Counted from the stretch's first letter, positions 1 to 6,071 are shown. The stretch is DNA of 8,495 nt from Flavobacteriaceae bacterium (GCA_016763715.1 JAESTG010000241.1:1-8495), one strand, 5' to 3'. The notes: generated from the sequence alone by a model not told the origin. Translations and numbers: made by a program.

Positions 1-2
1 AG

Positions 3-3000
3 TGGAAATACTATCATAACAATGGGGAACTGGAATCGGTTGGCTATTATTCAAACGGTGCGAAAACAGGCTCTTGGAAATACTTCGATAAAGTTGGGCA
101 ATTGAGTAGGACGGAAGATGGTGTTTACGAACAGCGAAACGGTAATTCACTTATAGGGCGTGATAATGAAATACAGATTGCTCAGGTTGAACCTGTTTCT
201 AAGGTTCTTATTGATGGCGTGGATTATAATCGAACGGCTAAAGTTCAGAGGGGAAATGGATATGCCGACAAAGAAGAAGTAATTTCTTCTCGTAATGATT
301 TTACCAAAAAGGATGACTTTGTCCAAACGGTGAATATAGACGGTGACCCAAACCTTGTCAATAAGTTAAAGGCCAAAGAGGAAGCATTAGAAAATGAAGA
401 AGCATTTGCAAATTATCTAAAAAAGGAATTAGAAGGTCGTTTAGCGAAAGTCAAGAAGTTAGAAGCGATTATTAAGATGAATAATGAAGCTGCCAATAAG
501 GTAGCGGCTTTAAAGGAAAATGCTATTAAGGATGTAGCTACAAAGGAAGAGGCATTAAAAGAAGCTGCTAAAAAAGAGGCTGAATTAATTGCAGCAGCAT
601 TAAATGAGGCTCAGTTGAAGGAAACTGCCTTGAAGGAATCGGCAAAGAAGGAAGTTGCTTTAAAGGAAGCTGCACAACGAGAAAACTCGTTGAAAGAAGC
701 CGCAGTTAGAGAGGCAAAGTTAAAAGAGGTTGCCATAAAGGAAGCTGCTAAGAAAGAAGCCGCATTGAAAGAAGCTGCTCGATTAGAATCCGTCCGATTG
801 GAGACCGTCCGATTAGAGACAGCTAGAATTTCCGCTGCAAAAGAAAAAGCCGCCAAGAAAGAAGCTGCATTGAAAGAAGCTAAATTAAAGGAGGAAACGC
901 TAAAAGAGGCGACACTAAAGGAAGCAGCGATTAAAGAAGCAGCCAAAAAAGAAATTGCATTACGAGAAGCTGCGTTGCGAGAGGAAGTATTAAGGGAAGC
1001 CGCATTAAAAGAAGCTGCACTTAAAGAAGTGGCTTTGAAAGAGGCACAACTTAAAGAGATTGTCTCGAAAGAAGCTTCACGAGTAGAGACACTAAGGATA
1101 GAAGCTGCCAAGAAAGAAGCTATCCGGATTGCTAAAGTCAAGGAAGTAGCAACCTTAAAGGAAGCTGTTAGAAAAGAAACCGCACTAAAAGAAGAAGCCT
1201 TAAGAGCTACTGTGCTAAAAGAAGCAGCAATTAAAGAGGCCGCTCAAAAAGAAATTGAATTAAGAGAAGCTGCAATTAGAGAGGCGGCACTAAAGGAGAC
1301 TGCACTAAAAGAAACGGCTTTAAAAGAGGCTGCAATTAGAGAGACAGCATTAAAGGAAGCTGCTTTGAAAGAGGCTGGAATAGCCGAGGCAGCAAGATTA
1401 ATAGCAGCAAAAAAAGAAGCAGAAAGTGTTGCAGCTCAAAAAGAAGCAGTAGCAAGGGAAGAAGCTGTGCTTAAGGAAGTGGCTCTAAGGGAAGCTGCTA
1501 GAAAGGAAGCAGCACTAAAAGAAGAAACTCTAAGAGCTACTGTGCTAAAAGAAGCAGCAATTAAAGAGGCCGCTCAAAAGGAAATTGAATTAAGAGAAGC
1601 GGCAGCTAGAGAAGCTGCATTAAAAGAAGCCGCAATAATTGAAGCAGCAAAAATAAAGGCTGTGAAGAAAGAAGCGGTAAGGGTTGCAGCTACAAGGGAG
1701 AAGGTTGCCTTAGAAGAAGCTGCACTAAAAGAAGCGGCTTTAAAAGAGGCCGCAATTAGAGAAACTGCGCTTAAGGAAGCTGCGCTAAGGGAAGCTGCAC
1801 TCAATGAAATTGCGTTACGAGAAGCAAAGGAACGGGAGATTGCCTTAGTTGAGGCTGCTAAAAAAGAAGCCGTACTCAGAGAAGTAGCACTAAAAGAAGC
1901 TTTACAAAGAGAAACTGTTTTGCGAGAAGCTTTACAAAGAGAAACTGCTTTAAGAGAAGCTGCAGCAAAAGAGGCTGAATTAAAAGTGGCTGCTTTGAAG
2001 GAAGCTACATTGAGAGAAGAAGCATTAAGAGAAATAGCCAAACTTGAAGCTGCTAAAAAAGAAGCTGCTAGAATTGCAATAGTTAAAGATGAGATAGCAA
2101 GAAAGGAAGCATTTAAATTGGAAGAAGCTAAGTTGGAGACTGCAGCTAGGAAAGAGGCTGCTAGAATTGCAGCTGTTAAAGAAGATGAACTTAGAAAAGA
2201 AGTGGCTAAATTGGAGGAGGCTAAATTGGAAGTTGCTAAAAAAGAGGCTGCGCTAATTGCTGCTGTCAAGGATGAAGAAGCAAGAAAGGAAGCTGAGAAG
2301 ATTGATGCCGCTATGAGAAAAGCCGTTATGGAAGAAGCTGCTAAGTTGGAGGCTGCTAAAATTGCTGCTGCCAGACAAGAGCAACTTAAAATAGAAGCTG
2401 TCCGATTGGAGGAGGCTAAGTTGGAGACAGCCAGAGTTGAAGCAGCTAAAATAGAAGCTGCGAAACTTGAGACTGCACGACTCACTGCTATTAACAAAGA
2501 GGCTAAGATTGAAGCTGCCAAGAGAGAAGCCGCAAGGGTTGATGCTGCTATGAGAAAGGCAGTTATGGAGGAAGCCGCTAAAATAATAGAGGCTGCGAAG
2601 AAAGATGCTACCCGATTAGCCGCGATTGATGCAGAAACTAAAAAAGAAGCTCAAAAACTAGAAGCTGCAAGAATTGCTGCCGCCAAGGATGAAGAAATTA
2701 GAGATGAGACTGCACGACTTGAGGCAATTAAATTGGAAGTCGCTAAGAAAGAAGTTGCACGTATTGCTGCCAAGGAAGAAGAAGCAAGGAAAGGAGCTGT
2801 TCGATTGGAGGCTGCGAAAATTGCTGCTGCTGTTAAAGAAGAAATTACTGTTGTACCAGTAGAAAAGGAAGTAAAAGTTGTTACTCAAGTTTTAGAAGGA
2901 GAGGTGCAAGAAACAGAGGCTTATTATCAGAATGGACAGTTGAAGTTTGCTAGAAGTTATGAAGATGGAAAGCCTGATGGTAAATGGACAGAGTATTTTG

Positions 3001-3188
3001 AAAATGGAAAATTGAAATCTATAGGTTATTATACCAATGGTAAATTAAATGGTCTTTGGAAGTATCACACGGCTATTGGTAAACTTGAATCCATTGGAGA
3101 GTATAAAGATGGACAGAAATTGGGGAAATGGAATTACTATAATAAAGATGGATCCTTAAAGGAAACGAAATTTCATAAGGCAAAATAA
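3..3188 (+). CDS. MORN_2 (YwqK-like) protein with giant pentapeptide-repeat helical rod, 5' end outside window
   Basis: The reading frame is open from the first full codon at position 3, so the gene begins left of the window. A TTG at 102 is in frame but lies inside a MORN_2-like unit and should not be taken as the start. About 1061 residues are visible. Residues 1-43 hold YwqK/MORN_2-like units (WKYYHNNGELESVGYYSNG and following). Residues 44-120 are polar linker. Residues 121-950 are extremely rich in Ala, Glu, Lys and Leu with almost no Gly, Pro or aromatics; from residue 184 they fall into a five-residue repeat A-L-K-E-A. Residues about 972-1058 hold three and a half 24-residue MORN_2-like units, each ending near G-x-W. 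The rod is expected to be a long single alpha helix, on the order of 100 nm. Function and location are unknown, and any signal peptide would lie outside the window. A role as a spacer or tether between two repeat domains is inference. The gene call is firm; the role is not. Confidence 0.9.
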   Translation, partial: WKYYHNNGELESVGYYSNGAKTGSWKYFDKVGQLSRTEDGVYEQRNGNSLIGRDNEIQIAQVEPVSKVLIDGVDYNRTAKVQRGNGYADKEEVISSRNDFTKKDDFVQTVNIDGDPNLVNKLKAKEEALENEEAFANYLKKELEGRLAKVKKLEAIIKMNNEAANKVAALKENAIKDVATKEEALKEAAKKEAELIAAALNEAQLKETALKESAKKEVALKEAAQRENSLKEAAVREAKLKEVAIKEAAKKEAALKEAARLESVRLETVRLETARISAAKEKAAKKEAALKEAKLKEETLKEATLKEAAIKEAAKKEIALREAALREEVLREAALKEAALKEVALKEAQLKEIVSKEASRVETLRIEAAKKEAIRIAKVKEVATLKEAVRKETALKEEALRATVLKEAAIKEAAQKEIELREAAIREAALKETALKETALKEAAIRETALKEAALKEAGIAEAARLIAAKKEAESVAAQKEAVAREEAVLKEVALREAARKEAALKEETLRATVLKEAAIKEAAQKEIELREAAAREAALKEAAIIEAAKIKAVKKEAVRVAATREKVALEEAALKEAALKEAAIRETALKEAALREAALNEIALREAKEREIALVEAAKKEAVLREVALKEALQRETVLREALQRETALREAAAKEAELKVAALKEATLREEALREIAKLEAAKKEAARIAIVKDEIARKEAFKLEEAKLETAARKEAARIAAVKEDELRKEVAKLEEAKLEVAKKEAALIAAVKDEEARKEAEKIDAAMRKAVMEEAAKLEAAKIAAARQEQLKIEAVRLEEAKLETARVEAAKIEAAKLETARLTAINKEAKIEAAKREAARVDAAMRKAVMEEAAKIIEAAKKDATRLAAIDAETKKEAQKLEAARIAAAKDEEIRDETARLEAIKLEVAKKEVARIAAKEEEARKGAVRLEAAKIAAAVKEEITVVPVEKEVKVVTQVLEGEVQETEAYYQNGQLKFARSYEDGKPDGKWTEYFENGKLKSIGYYTNGKLNGLWKYHTAIGKLESIGEYKDGQKLGKWNYYNKDGSLKETKFHKAK
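1161..1600 (+). repeat. In-frame segmental duplication, 330-bp offset
   Basis: Positions 1161-1270 and 1491-1600 align without gaps at an offset of 330 bp (22 pentads) with 8 mismatches in 110. The core 1201-1270 versus 1531-1600 has a single mismatch in 70. Both encode the unusual stretch LRATVLKEAAIKEAAQKEIE. This is much closer than the background similarity between pentads, so it marks a recent unequal crossover or duplication inside the array. Confidence 0.85.
1895..1947 (+). repeat. 30-bp tandem duplication inside the rod
   Basis: The 23 bases at 1895-1917 recur exactly at 1925-1947, an offset of 30 bp or two pentads. They encode EALQRET followed by VLR and then EALQRET again. The motif LQRET occurs nowhere else in the rod, so this is a local slippage or duplication event. 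Confidence 0.8.
2916..3176 (+). repeat. C-terminal MORN_2-like 24-residue units
   Basis: Three full units and one partial unit follow the rod. Each has the pattern Y-[YF]-x-N-G-x-L-K then Y-x-[ND]-G-K-x-x-G-x-W, with W at 24-residue intervals. This matches what I know of the MORN_2/YwqK family found in many Bacteroidota surface and hypothetical proteins. The same pattern is visible in the first 43 residues at the left edge of the window. Confidence 0.8.
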
Positions 3189-3226
3189 ACTAACAAGACA
3201 AAGTTTCTCATAATTTCAGATACTAA

Positions 3227-3258
3227 AAAAGTCCACTAAATATATTTAGTGGACTTTT
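3227..3258. terminator. Hairpin terminator, readable in both directions
   Basis: A perfect 14-bp stem (3227-3240 pairing with 3245-3258) encloses the four-base loop TATA. The stem begins with A's and ends with T's, so it can act as an intrinsic terminator in either direction. It lies 38 bp after the stop of the rod protein. It also lies 4 bp to the left of a 14-bp copy of the tRNA-Arg 3' end, in the position a tRNA terminator would take on the minus strand. Confidence 0.8.
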
Positions 3259-3262
3259 ATTC

Positions 3263-3276
3263 GTGACCGCGGAGGG
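3263..3276 (-). repeat. 14-bp copy of tRNA-Arg 3' end (att-like)
   Basis: The 14 bases here are identical to 4129-4142, which are the 3' acceptor strand and the start of the T-arm of the tRNA-Arg gene. They are in the same orientation, 866 bp apart. The rest of the tRNA is not present next to this copy. A GC-rich 14-mer matching exactly the tRNA 3' end is the usual form of an attachment-site repeat left by a tRNA-targeting integrase. That reading is an inference. Confidence 0.6.
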
Positions 3277-3444
3277 GCGTATTTCGACCTCGATAAGAAT
3301 TACAGACAACTTTATAAAAAGTATTTCAAAAAACACTATAAGGGCAAACCCACCAAGCGTTACAGTAAACTAATGCGAGAAATTGCAGAAGGGAGAAATG
3401 TTGATATTCAAGTTATTGAGCGCCTAATGGTTTTAGGGTGCTAA
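3277..3444 (+). pseudogene. 3' remnant of an unrecognised gene
   Basis: An open frame of about 55 codons starts at the edge of the 14-bp repeat and ends with TAA at 3442-3444. The peptide reads YFDLDKNYRQLYKKYF, then a basic stretch, and ends REIAEGRNVDIQVIERLMV. It looks like real protein: good codon use, a basic middle and a helical end. There is no start codon before Met at 3373, and the frame runs back through the repeat into the terminator, to a stop at 3247. The most likely reading is the tail of a gene cut at the repeat junction. I do not recognise the family. A 23-residue peptide starting at 3373 cannot be excluded. Confidence 0.4.
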
Positions 3445-3550
3445 TGTTTATCAATTATTCTCGGATTCATCTAATTTGAAATAAAACGAGATTTTTCTTT
3501 TTGATTTATATAATTTTAACTCTATTTTACTCGCTAATAGAATAAACCAT

Positions 3551-3943
3551 ATGAAGAAGTTCATTTTTGTTTTAATAATTTTATTTTCAATCCCATCAAT
3601 ATCACAAAACGATTCCTACGAAAGAAGGAAGGCAGAAATGGAAGCGAGAAAAGAAGCTAAAAGAAAAAGAAAAGAAGAGTATAGAGGGCAGGACGGCATA
3701 GTTTATAAAGCAGGCGACACGCTAACCGTATATGGTAAACTTGGTCTTTATGACGGGGTTTATAAAGGTGTAGGAGGAATGGAATACCAACATAGGTGGA
3801 TTGCGACTAAAGATGTTCGAGATATACACTTATTAATAACAGAATTTAGAAAATTGACTGTTGGTGGTGAGATTGTCGCACGCGCAATATGTAAAGGACT
3901 GGATAAAGGGAAGAAAGGTAAATATACAAGTCTACATAGATAA
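3551..3943 (+). CDS. Small secreted hypothetical protein
   Basis: This 130-residue protein starts with a clear export signal: MKK, a hydrophobic core (FIFVLIILFSI), then PSISQ, with probable cleavage near residue 18 or 19. No lipobox cysteine is present, so a soluble periplasmic or secreted protein is expected. Residues 23-45 are strongly charged (alternating Arg, Lys and Glu). Residues 46-130 are a compact region containing VYKAGDTLTVYGKLG and a Gly-rich turn, ending in a basic tail. I do not recognise the family, and no catalytic motif is visible. It is the only intact gene in the segment between the two tRNA-end repeats, so it may be cargo of a former mobile element. It has its own AT-rich upstream region (3445-3550), in which I see no convincing promoter. 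Confidence 0.7.
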   Translation: MKKFIFVLIILFSIPSISQNDSYERRKAEMEARKEAKRKRKEEYRGQDGIVYKAGDTLTVYGKLGLYDGVYKGVGGMEYQHRWIATKDVRDIHLLITEFRKLTVGGEIVARAICKGLDKGKKGKYTSLHR

Positions 3944-4081
3944 AGCATCCTACTACTGTGAGATAAGAGATTGCGACTAATTTATTGAACAAGCTTTTTT
4001 CAAACTTATATGGTGTACAAAAAGTGTTTTAAATGCATTGTTGTGCCATTTATCGTACCAATTGTAAGTAAAAATGACAAT

Positions 4082-4124
4082 AAAAAATCTCAACTATATA
4101 ATTTACAAATAGTTGAGATTTTTT
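4082..4124 (-). terminator. Intrinsic terminator of the yqeY-tRNA-Arg unit
   Basis: A perfect 16-bp stem (4082-4097 pairing with 4109-4124) has an 11-base loop. Read on the minus strand it starts 5 nt after the tRNA discriminator base and ends in a run of T's. The stem is palindromic in composition (A's at one end, T's at the other), so it could also stop plus-strand transcription from the small secreted protein gene. Confidence 0.85.
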
Positions 4125-4129
4125 AGTAG

Positions 4130-4203
4130 TGACCGCGGAGGGATTCAAACCCCCAACCCTCAGAGCCGAAATCTGATATTCTATTCAGTTGAACTACGCG
4201 GCC
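4130..4203 (-). tRNA. tRNA-Arg (anticodon TCG)
   Basis: The 74-nt minus-strand sequence folds as a full cloverleaf. The acceptor stem GGCCGCG pairs with CGCGGTC, with one G-T wobble. The D stem is GTTC/GAAT, and the anticodon stem is TCAGA/TCTGA with loop TTTCGGC, giving anticodon TCG, which reads CGA arginine codons. The variable loop is GGGTT. The T stem is GGGGG/CCCTC with loop TTTGAAT, and the discriminator is A. CCA is not encoded (the next bases are CTA), so it must be added after transcription. The gene starts 12 bp after the yqeY stop codon, so it is probably made on the same transcript and released by processing. Its 3' end is repeated at 3263-3276. Confidence 0.95.
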
Positions 4204-4215
4204 AGTATTGTTTTA

Positions 4216-4665
4216 TTATGAAAGGCGTTGCTTTATAATGGTAGAAATTGTCTTTCCATCAGCTTTTCCAGCTAATTTCCCGTTGGCCATTCCCATTACT
4301 TTTCCCATGTCTTTCATGGAAGCTGCTCCAGTTTGAGCAATAATCTCATCAATTATTTTTGCAACTTCTTCTTCACTCATTTGCTCTGGAAGAAAAGCCT
4401 CAATTACTTTAGCTTCGGCAATTTCTGGGTCGGCCAAATCTGTTCTTCCTTGTTCAGAGAATATAACGGCGCTATCCTTTCGTTGCTTTACCAGTTTTTG
4501 TAAAAGCTTCAACTCTTCAGTTTCAGATAAAGTCTGTTTAGCGCCACTTTCAGTTTGAGCTAAAAGTATAGCCGCTTTTACCGAGAGTAAGGCTTGTAAA
4601 GACAAAGTATCCTTCGATTTCATGGCAGTTTTCATTGCCTCCATTATCTGCTCCGATAAGCTCAT
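4216..4665 (-). CDS. yqeY: GatB/YqeY domain protein
   Basis: This 149-residue cytoplasmic protein matches the YqeY family, which resembles the C-terminal tail domain of the GatB subunit of the tRNA-dependent amidotransferase. Seen in the sequence: an N-terminal helical part (MSLSEQIMEAMKTAMKSKD), the family stretch LVKQRKDSA at 58-66, GRTDLA near 73-78, EAFLPEQ at 89-95, and the C-terminal tail-domain motif KDMGKVMG at 118-125 followed by L-A-G-K-A-D-G. The frame is open for 22 more codons upstream, but Met at 4665 gives the usual family length. The promoter-like sequence at 4690-4720 lies inside that extension, so the shorter start is preferred. YqeY is thought to bind or influence tRNA amidation, but its exact role is not settled. 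The close link with tRNA-Arg fits a translation-related unit. Confidence 0.93.
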   Translation of the reverse strand: MSLSEQIMEAMKTAMKSKDTLSLQALLSVKAAILLAQTESGAKQTLSETEELKLLQKLVKQRKDSAVIFSEQGRTDLADPEIAEAKVIEAFLPEQMSEEEVAKIIDEIIAQTGAASMKDMGKVMGMANGKLAGKADGKTISTIIKQRLS

Positions 4666-4689
4666 GATGCGTTGTTTATAATTGGAATG

Positions 4690-4720
4690 CGAAGATACAT
4701 AATTTAAAAAGTAAAATAAA
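4690..4720 (-). promoter_or_regulatory. Candidate Bacteroidota-type promoter for yqeY-tRNA-Arg
   Basis: On the minus strand TATCTTCG (4690-4697) resembles the -7 element TAnnTTTG with one mismatch. It is preceded, 19 bases upstream, by TTTA (4717-4720) in place of the -33 TTTG. The predicted transcript start would be about 20 nt before the ATG at 4665. It supports that ATG over the longer upstream start at 4731. Confidence 0.4.
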
Positions 4721-4789
4721 TGAATGATCATATAAACCTTTCGTGGGACAAAGAAACTTTATATTTTTACATTTCAAAAAAATGATATC

Positions 4790-5182
4790 ATGAAAAAAAT
4801 ATTAGGAATAGGCTCTCGAATTGATCACCCTAAACATGGGAAAGGGGTAGTTACTAATGTAGACTCAAGAATGTATTGGGTGACTTTTATTGAAAATGGA
4901 TTAGAAACTATTGCTGTTGATGATGATTTTGATGTCATCGAAGCTTCAGATGATGATTTGGACACGGTAAGTTTCTATGATGTTGAGAAAAGCCTAAGTG
5001 ATATTTTGAAGAAATGGAGTGATGCAAGTGAGGTTGTGCCTGTGGCAGATAAATACAAAGGAGGAACCTTGGTTTTACAACCAAAGGATTCTAGCCTATC
5101 TAATAAAGAAATTCCTATCGACACCTTTTTTCATAAAATTGTATGTTGCGAGATCGCCTTCGGGTTATGGAACAAAAGATAA
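4790..5182 (+). CDS. Conserved Bacteroidota hypothetical protein, N-terminal part (frameshifted)
   Basis: Residues 4-45 ([16 protein letters not shown], then [14 protein letters not shown]) look like a small SH3/tudor-like beta domain, as in CarD or the UvrD C-terminus. An acidic linker follows ([15 protein letters not shown]). Residues 60-118 are mixed helix and strand, ending in [11 protein letters not shown]. After Val118 the frame changes to [12 protein letters not shown] and stops, whereas the neighbouring frame continues with [13 protein letters not shown], which I recall as the normal continuation of this family (FHKIVM-RDRLRV-EQKI). The intact protein would be about 177 residues. One base appears to be missing near 5141-5143. 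Function is unknown; nucleic-acid or protein binding by the N-terminal domain is a guess. It is divergent from yqeY with a 124-bp gap. Confidence 0.75.
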   Translation: MKKILGIGSRIDHPKHGKGVVTNVDSRMYWVTFIENGLETIAVDDDFDVIEASDDDLDTVSFYDVEKSLSDILKKWSDASEVVPVADKYKGGTLVLQPKDSSLSNKEIPIDTFFHKIVCCEIAFGLWNKR

Positions 5183-5322
5183 ATTCTAGTAAGTATATTG
5201 AAGATCAAGATAAAGTTGATTTGCAACAATATATCACACGTTGCTATGGAAGTTTGACAACGTTTAATGTCTTGTTTAAAAATAATACACAACATTTCAA
5301 AGGAGATAGCACCAAAAACTAA
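5143..5322 (+). CDS. C-terminal part of the same conserved hypothetical protein
   Basis: This 59-codon frame opens with ATG at 5143, overlapping the 12 out-of-family codons that end the preceding frame. It encodes [17 protein letters not shown], an acidic turn, then [20 protein letters not shown] and a short polar tail. It is a predominantly helical domain that I recall as well conserved in Bacteroidota as the C-terminus of the protein starting at 4790. Upstream in this frame a TAA at 5134-5136 limits the shift point to 5137-5143. It is most likely the displaced C-terminus after a one-base deletion. Separate translation from the in-frame ATG is possible but not shown. Confidence 0.6.
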   Translation: MLRDRLRVMEQKINSSKYIEDQDKVDLQQYITRCYGSLTTFNVLFKNNTQHFKGDSTKN

Positions 5323-5352
5323 TTGTAAATTGAAACTTCTCAACTAATTTTA
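5323..5352 (+). promoter_or_regulatory. Candidate promoter of the Bax inhibitor-1 family gene
   Basis: TTG at 5323-5325 is followed after exactly 19 bases by TAATTTTA at 5345-5352, one mismatch from TAnnTTTG. This is the spacing expected for the Bacteroidota primary sigma factor. Transcription would start close to the ATG at 5367, leaving a very short leader. AT-rich DNA makes chance matches common. Confidence 0.35.
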
Positions 5353-5366
5353 AAATAATCAATTTT

Positions 5367-6071
5367 ATGGAAGAGTTTAAAGAAACCCCAGTAGCTATAC
5401 AAACAGAGAATACTGCAGCAAGAGCAGCTTTTTATCGCCAAACCTATACACATTTGGCTTTGTCCGTGTTGCTTTTTATTTTAGTTGAAATGATTTTCTT
5501 TCAAATTCCTGCTGTGTTGGAGCTTGCTCTTTCCTTAACCCAAGGAAGGTTGTGGTTATTCATGCTCATTGGTTTTATGATTGTGACTTCGTATGCGGAG
5601 CGTATGGCATTGAAATCCCATGATAAGAGTAAACAATACTTGGCATTGGTGCTATTTGTAGTGGCCGAGGCATTTATATTTATTCCCCTCATTTTTATGG
5701 CAATGATGTACGCTGGAGAGGGTGGTATGTCCATTATCAATCAGGCGGCCATTATGACGCTGTCTTTATTCTCTGGACTCTCTGCGATTGTTCTATTGAC
5801 TAAGAAAGATTTTTCTTTTATGAAATCTGCCTTGGCGGTTGGTTTCTTTATTGCACTAGGTCTCATCGTTGCTGGATTGTTGTTTGGCTTTGATTTAGGA
5901 TTGTGGTTTAGCGTGGGAATGGTCGTGCTGGCTTCTGGTTCTATTTTGTACCAAACTTCGAATATGGTTCACAAATATGATAACGATCAGTATGTAGGTG
6001 CTTCACTTGCTTTGTTCGCTTCCTTAATGTTGCTTTTTTGGTATTTACTTTCCATCTTATCAAGAAGGTAA
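5367..6071 (+). CDS. Bax inhibitor-1/YccA family membrane protein
   Basis: The 234-residue protein has seven hydrophobic segments, at roughly 29-47, 61-77, 91-113, 124-145, 153-174, 178-195 and 208-231, after a polar 25-residue N-terminus. This layout and length are those of the Bax inhibitor-1 family. The cytoplasmic loop TKKDFSFMKSALAVG between segments 4 and 5 is typical. Acidic residues Asp205 and Asp207 precede the last helix, near where family members carry pH-sensing aspartates, although the usual Asp pair inside the last helix is not obvious. Family members have been described as pH-gated calcium-leak channels; in bacteria YccA also modulates the FtsH protease. Which role applies here cannot be read from sequence. 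It appears to be transcribed on its own promoter, with an 84-bp gap to the next gene. Confidence 0.9.
   Translation: MEEFKETPVAIQTENTAARAAFYRQTYTHLALSVLLFILVEMIFFQIPAVLELALSLTQGRLWLFMLIGFMIVTSYAERMALKSHDKSKQYLALVLFVVAEAFIFIPLIFMAMMYAGEGGMSIINQAAIMTLSLFSGLSAIVLLTKKDFSFMKSALAVGFFIALGLIVAGLLFGFDLGLWFSVGMVVLASGSILYQTSNMVHKYDNDQYVGASLALFASLMLLFWYLLSILSRR

Larger units (their letters stand above)
552..2842 (+). repeat. Pentapeptide-coding repeat array (15-bp unit, about 150 copies)
   Basis: The codons translate as consecutive five-residue units of consensus A-[LIK]-[KR]-E-A, for example ALKEA, AIKEA, AKKEA, ALREA, VLREA. The phase is kept unit after unit from 552 to about 2140. There a single extra Ala shifts it (KLET-A-ARKEA). 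A missing residue (KIEA) occurs near 2505 and an extra one (KIIEA) near 2585. After about 2040 the consensus drifts to A-K-L-E-A/T and A-R-I-A-A. Codons for the same unit vary (gct, gca, gcc, gcg; tta, ttg, cta), so the DNA is less repetitive than the protein. E to K spacing is i to i+4, as in the rigid helical linker (EAAAK)n. Confidence 0.92.

Noticed and set aside
102..104. TTG as the start of the large repeat gene.
   Set aside because: The frame is open to the left edge and the residues before it form part of a MORN_2-like unit, so the true start is outside the window.
611..2521. Long minus-strand open frames (611-1141 and 1574-2521) opposite the rod, rich in Ser, Ala and Phe.
   Set aside because: They are mirror images of the 15-bp repeat, which lacks stop codons on the opposite strand. 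Composition is low-complexity and there is no recognisable domain.
552..2842. CRISPR or satellite-type repeat.
   Set aside because: The 15-bp periodicity is codon-based, units are adjacent without spacers, and synonymous variation shows it is protein-coding.
3263..3373. A GTG-started frame of 36 codons through the left repeat.
   Set aside because: It overlaps the more protein-like frame, has no recognisable sequence and would start inside a tRNA-end repeat.
3799..3980. A 12-bp direct repeat (GATTGCGACTAA) at 3799-3810 and 3969-3980.
   Set aside because: One or two 12-base matches are expected by chance in a window this long, and one copy lies inside coding sequence.
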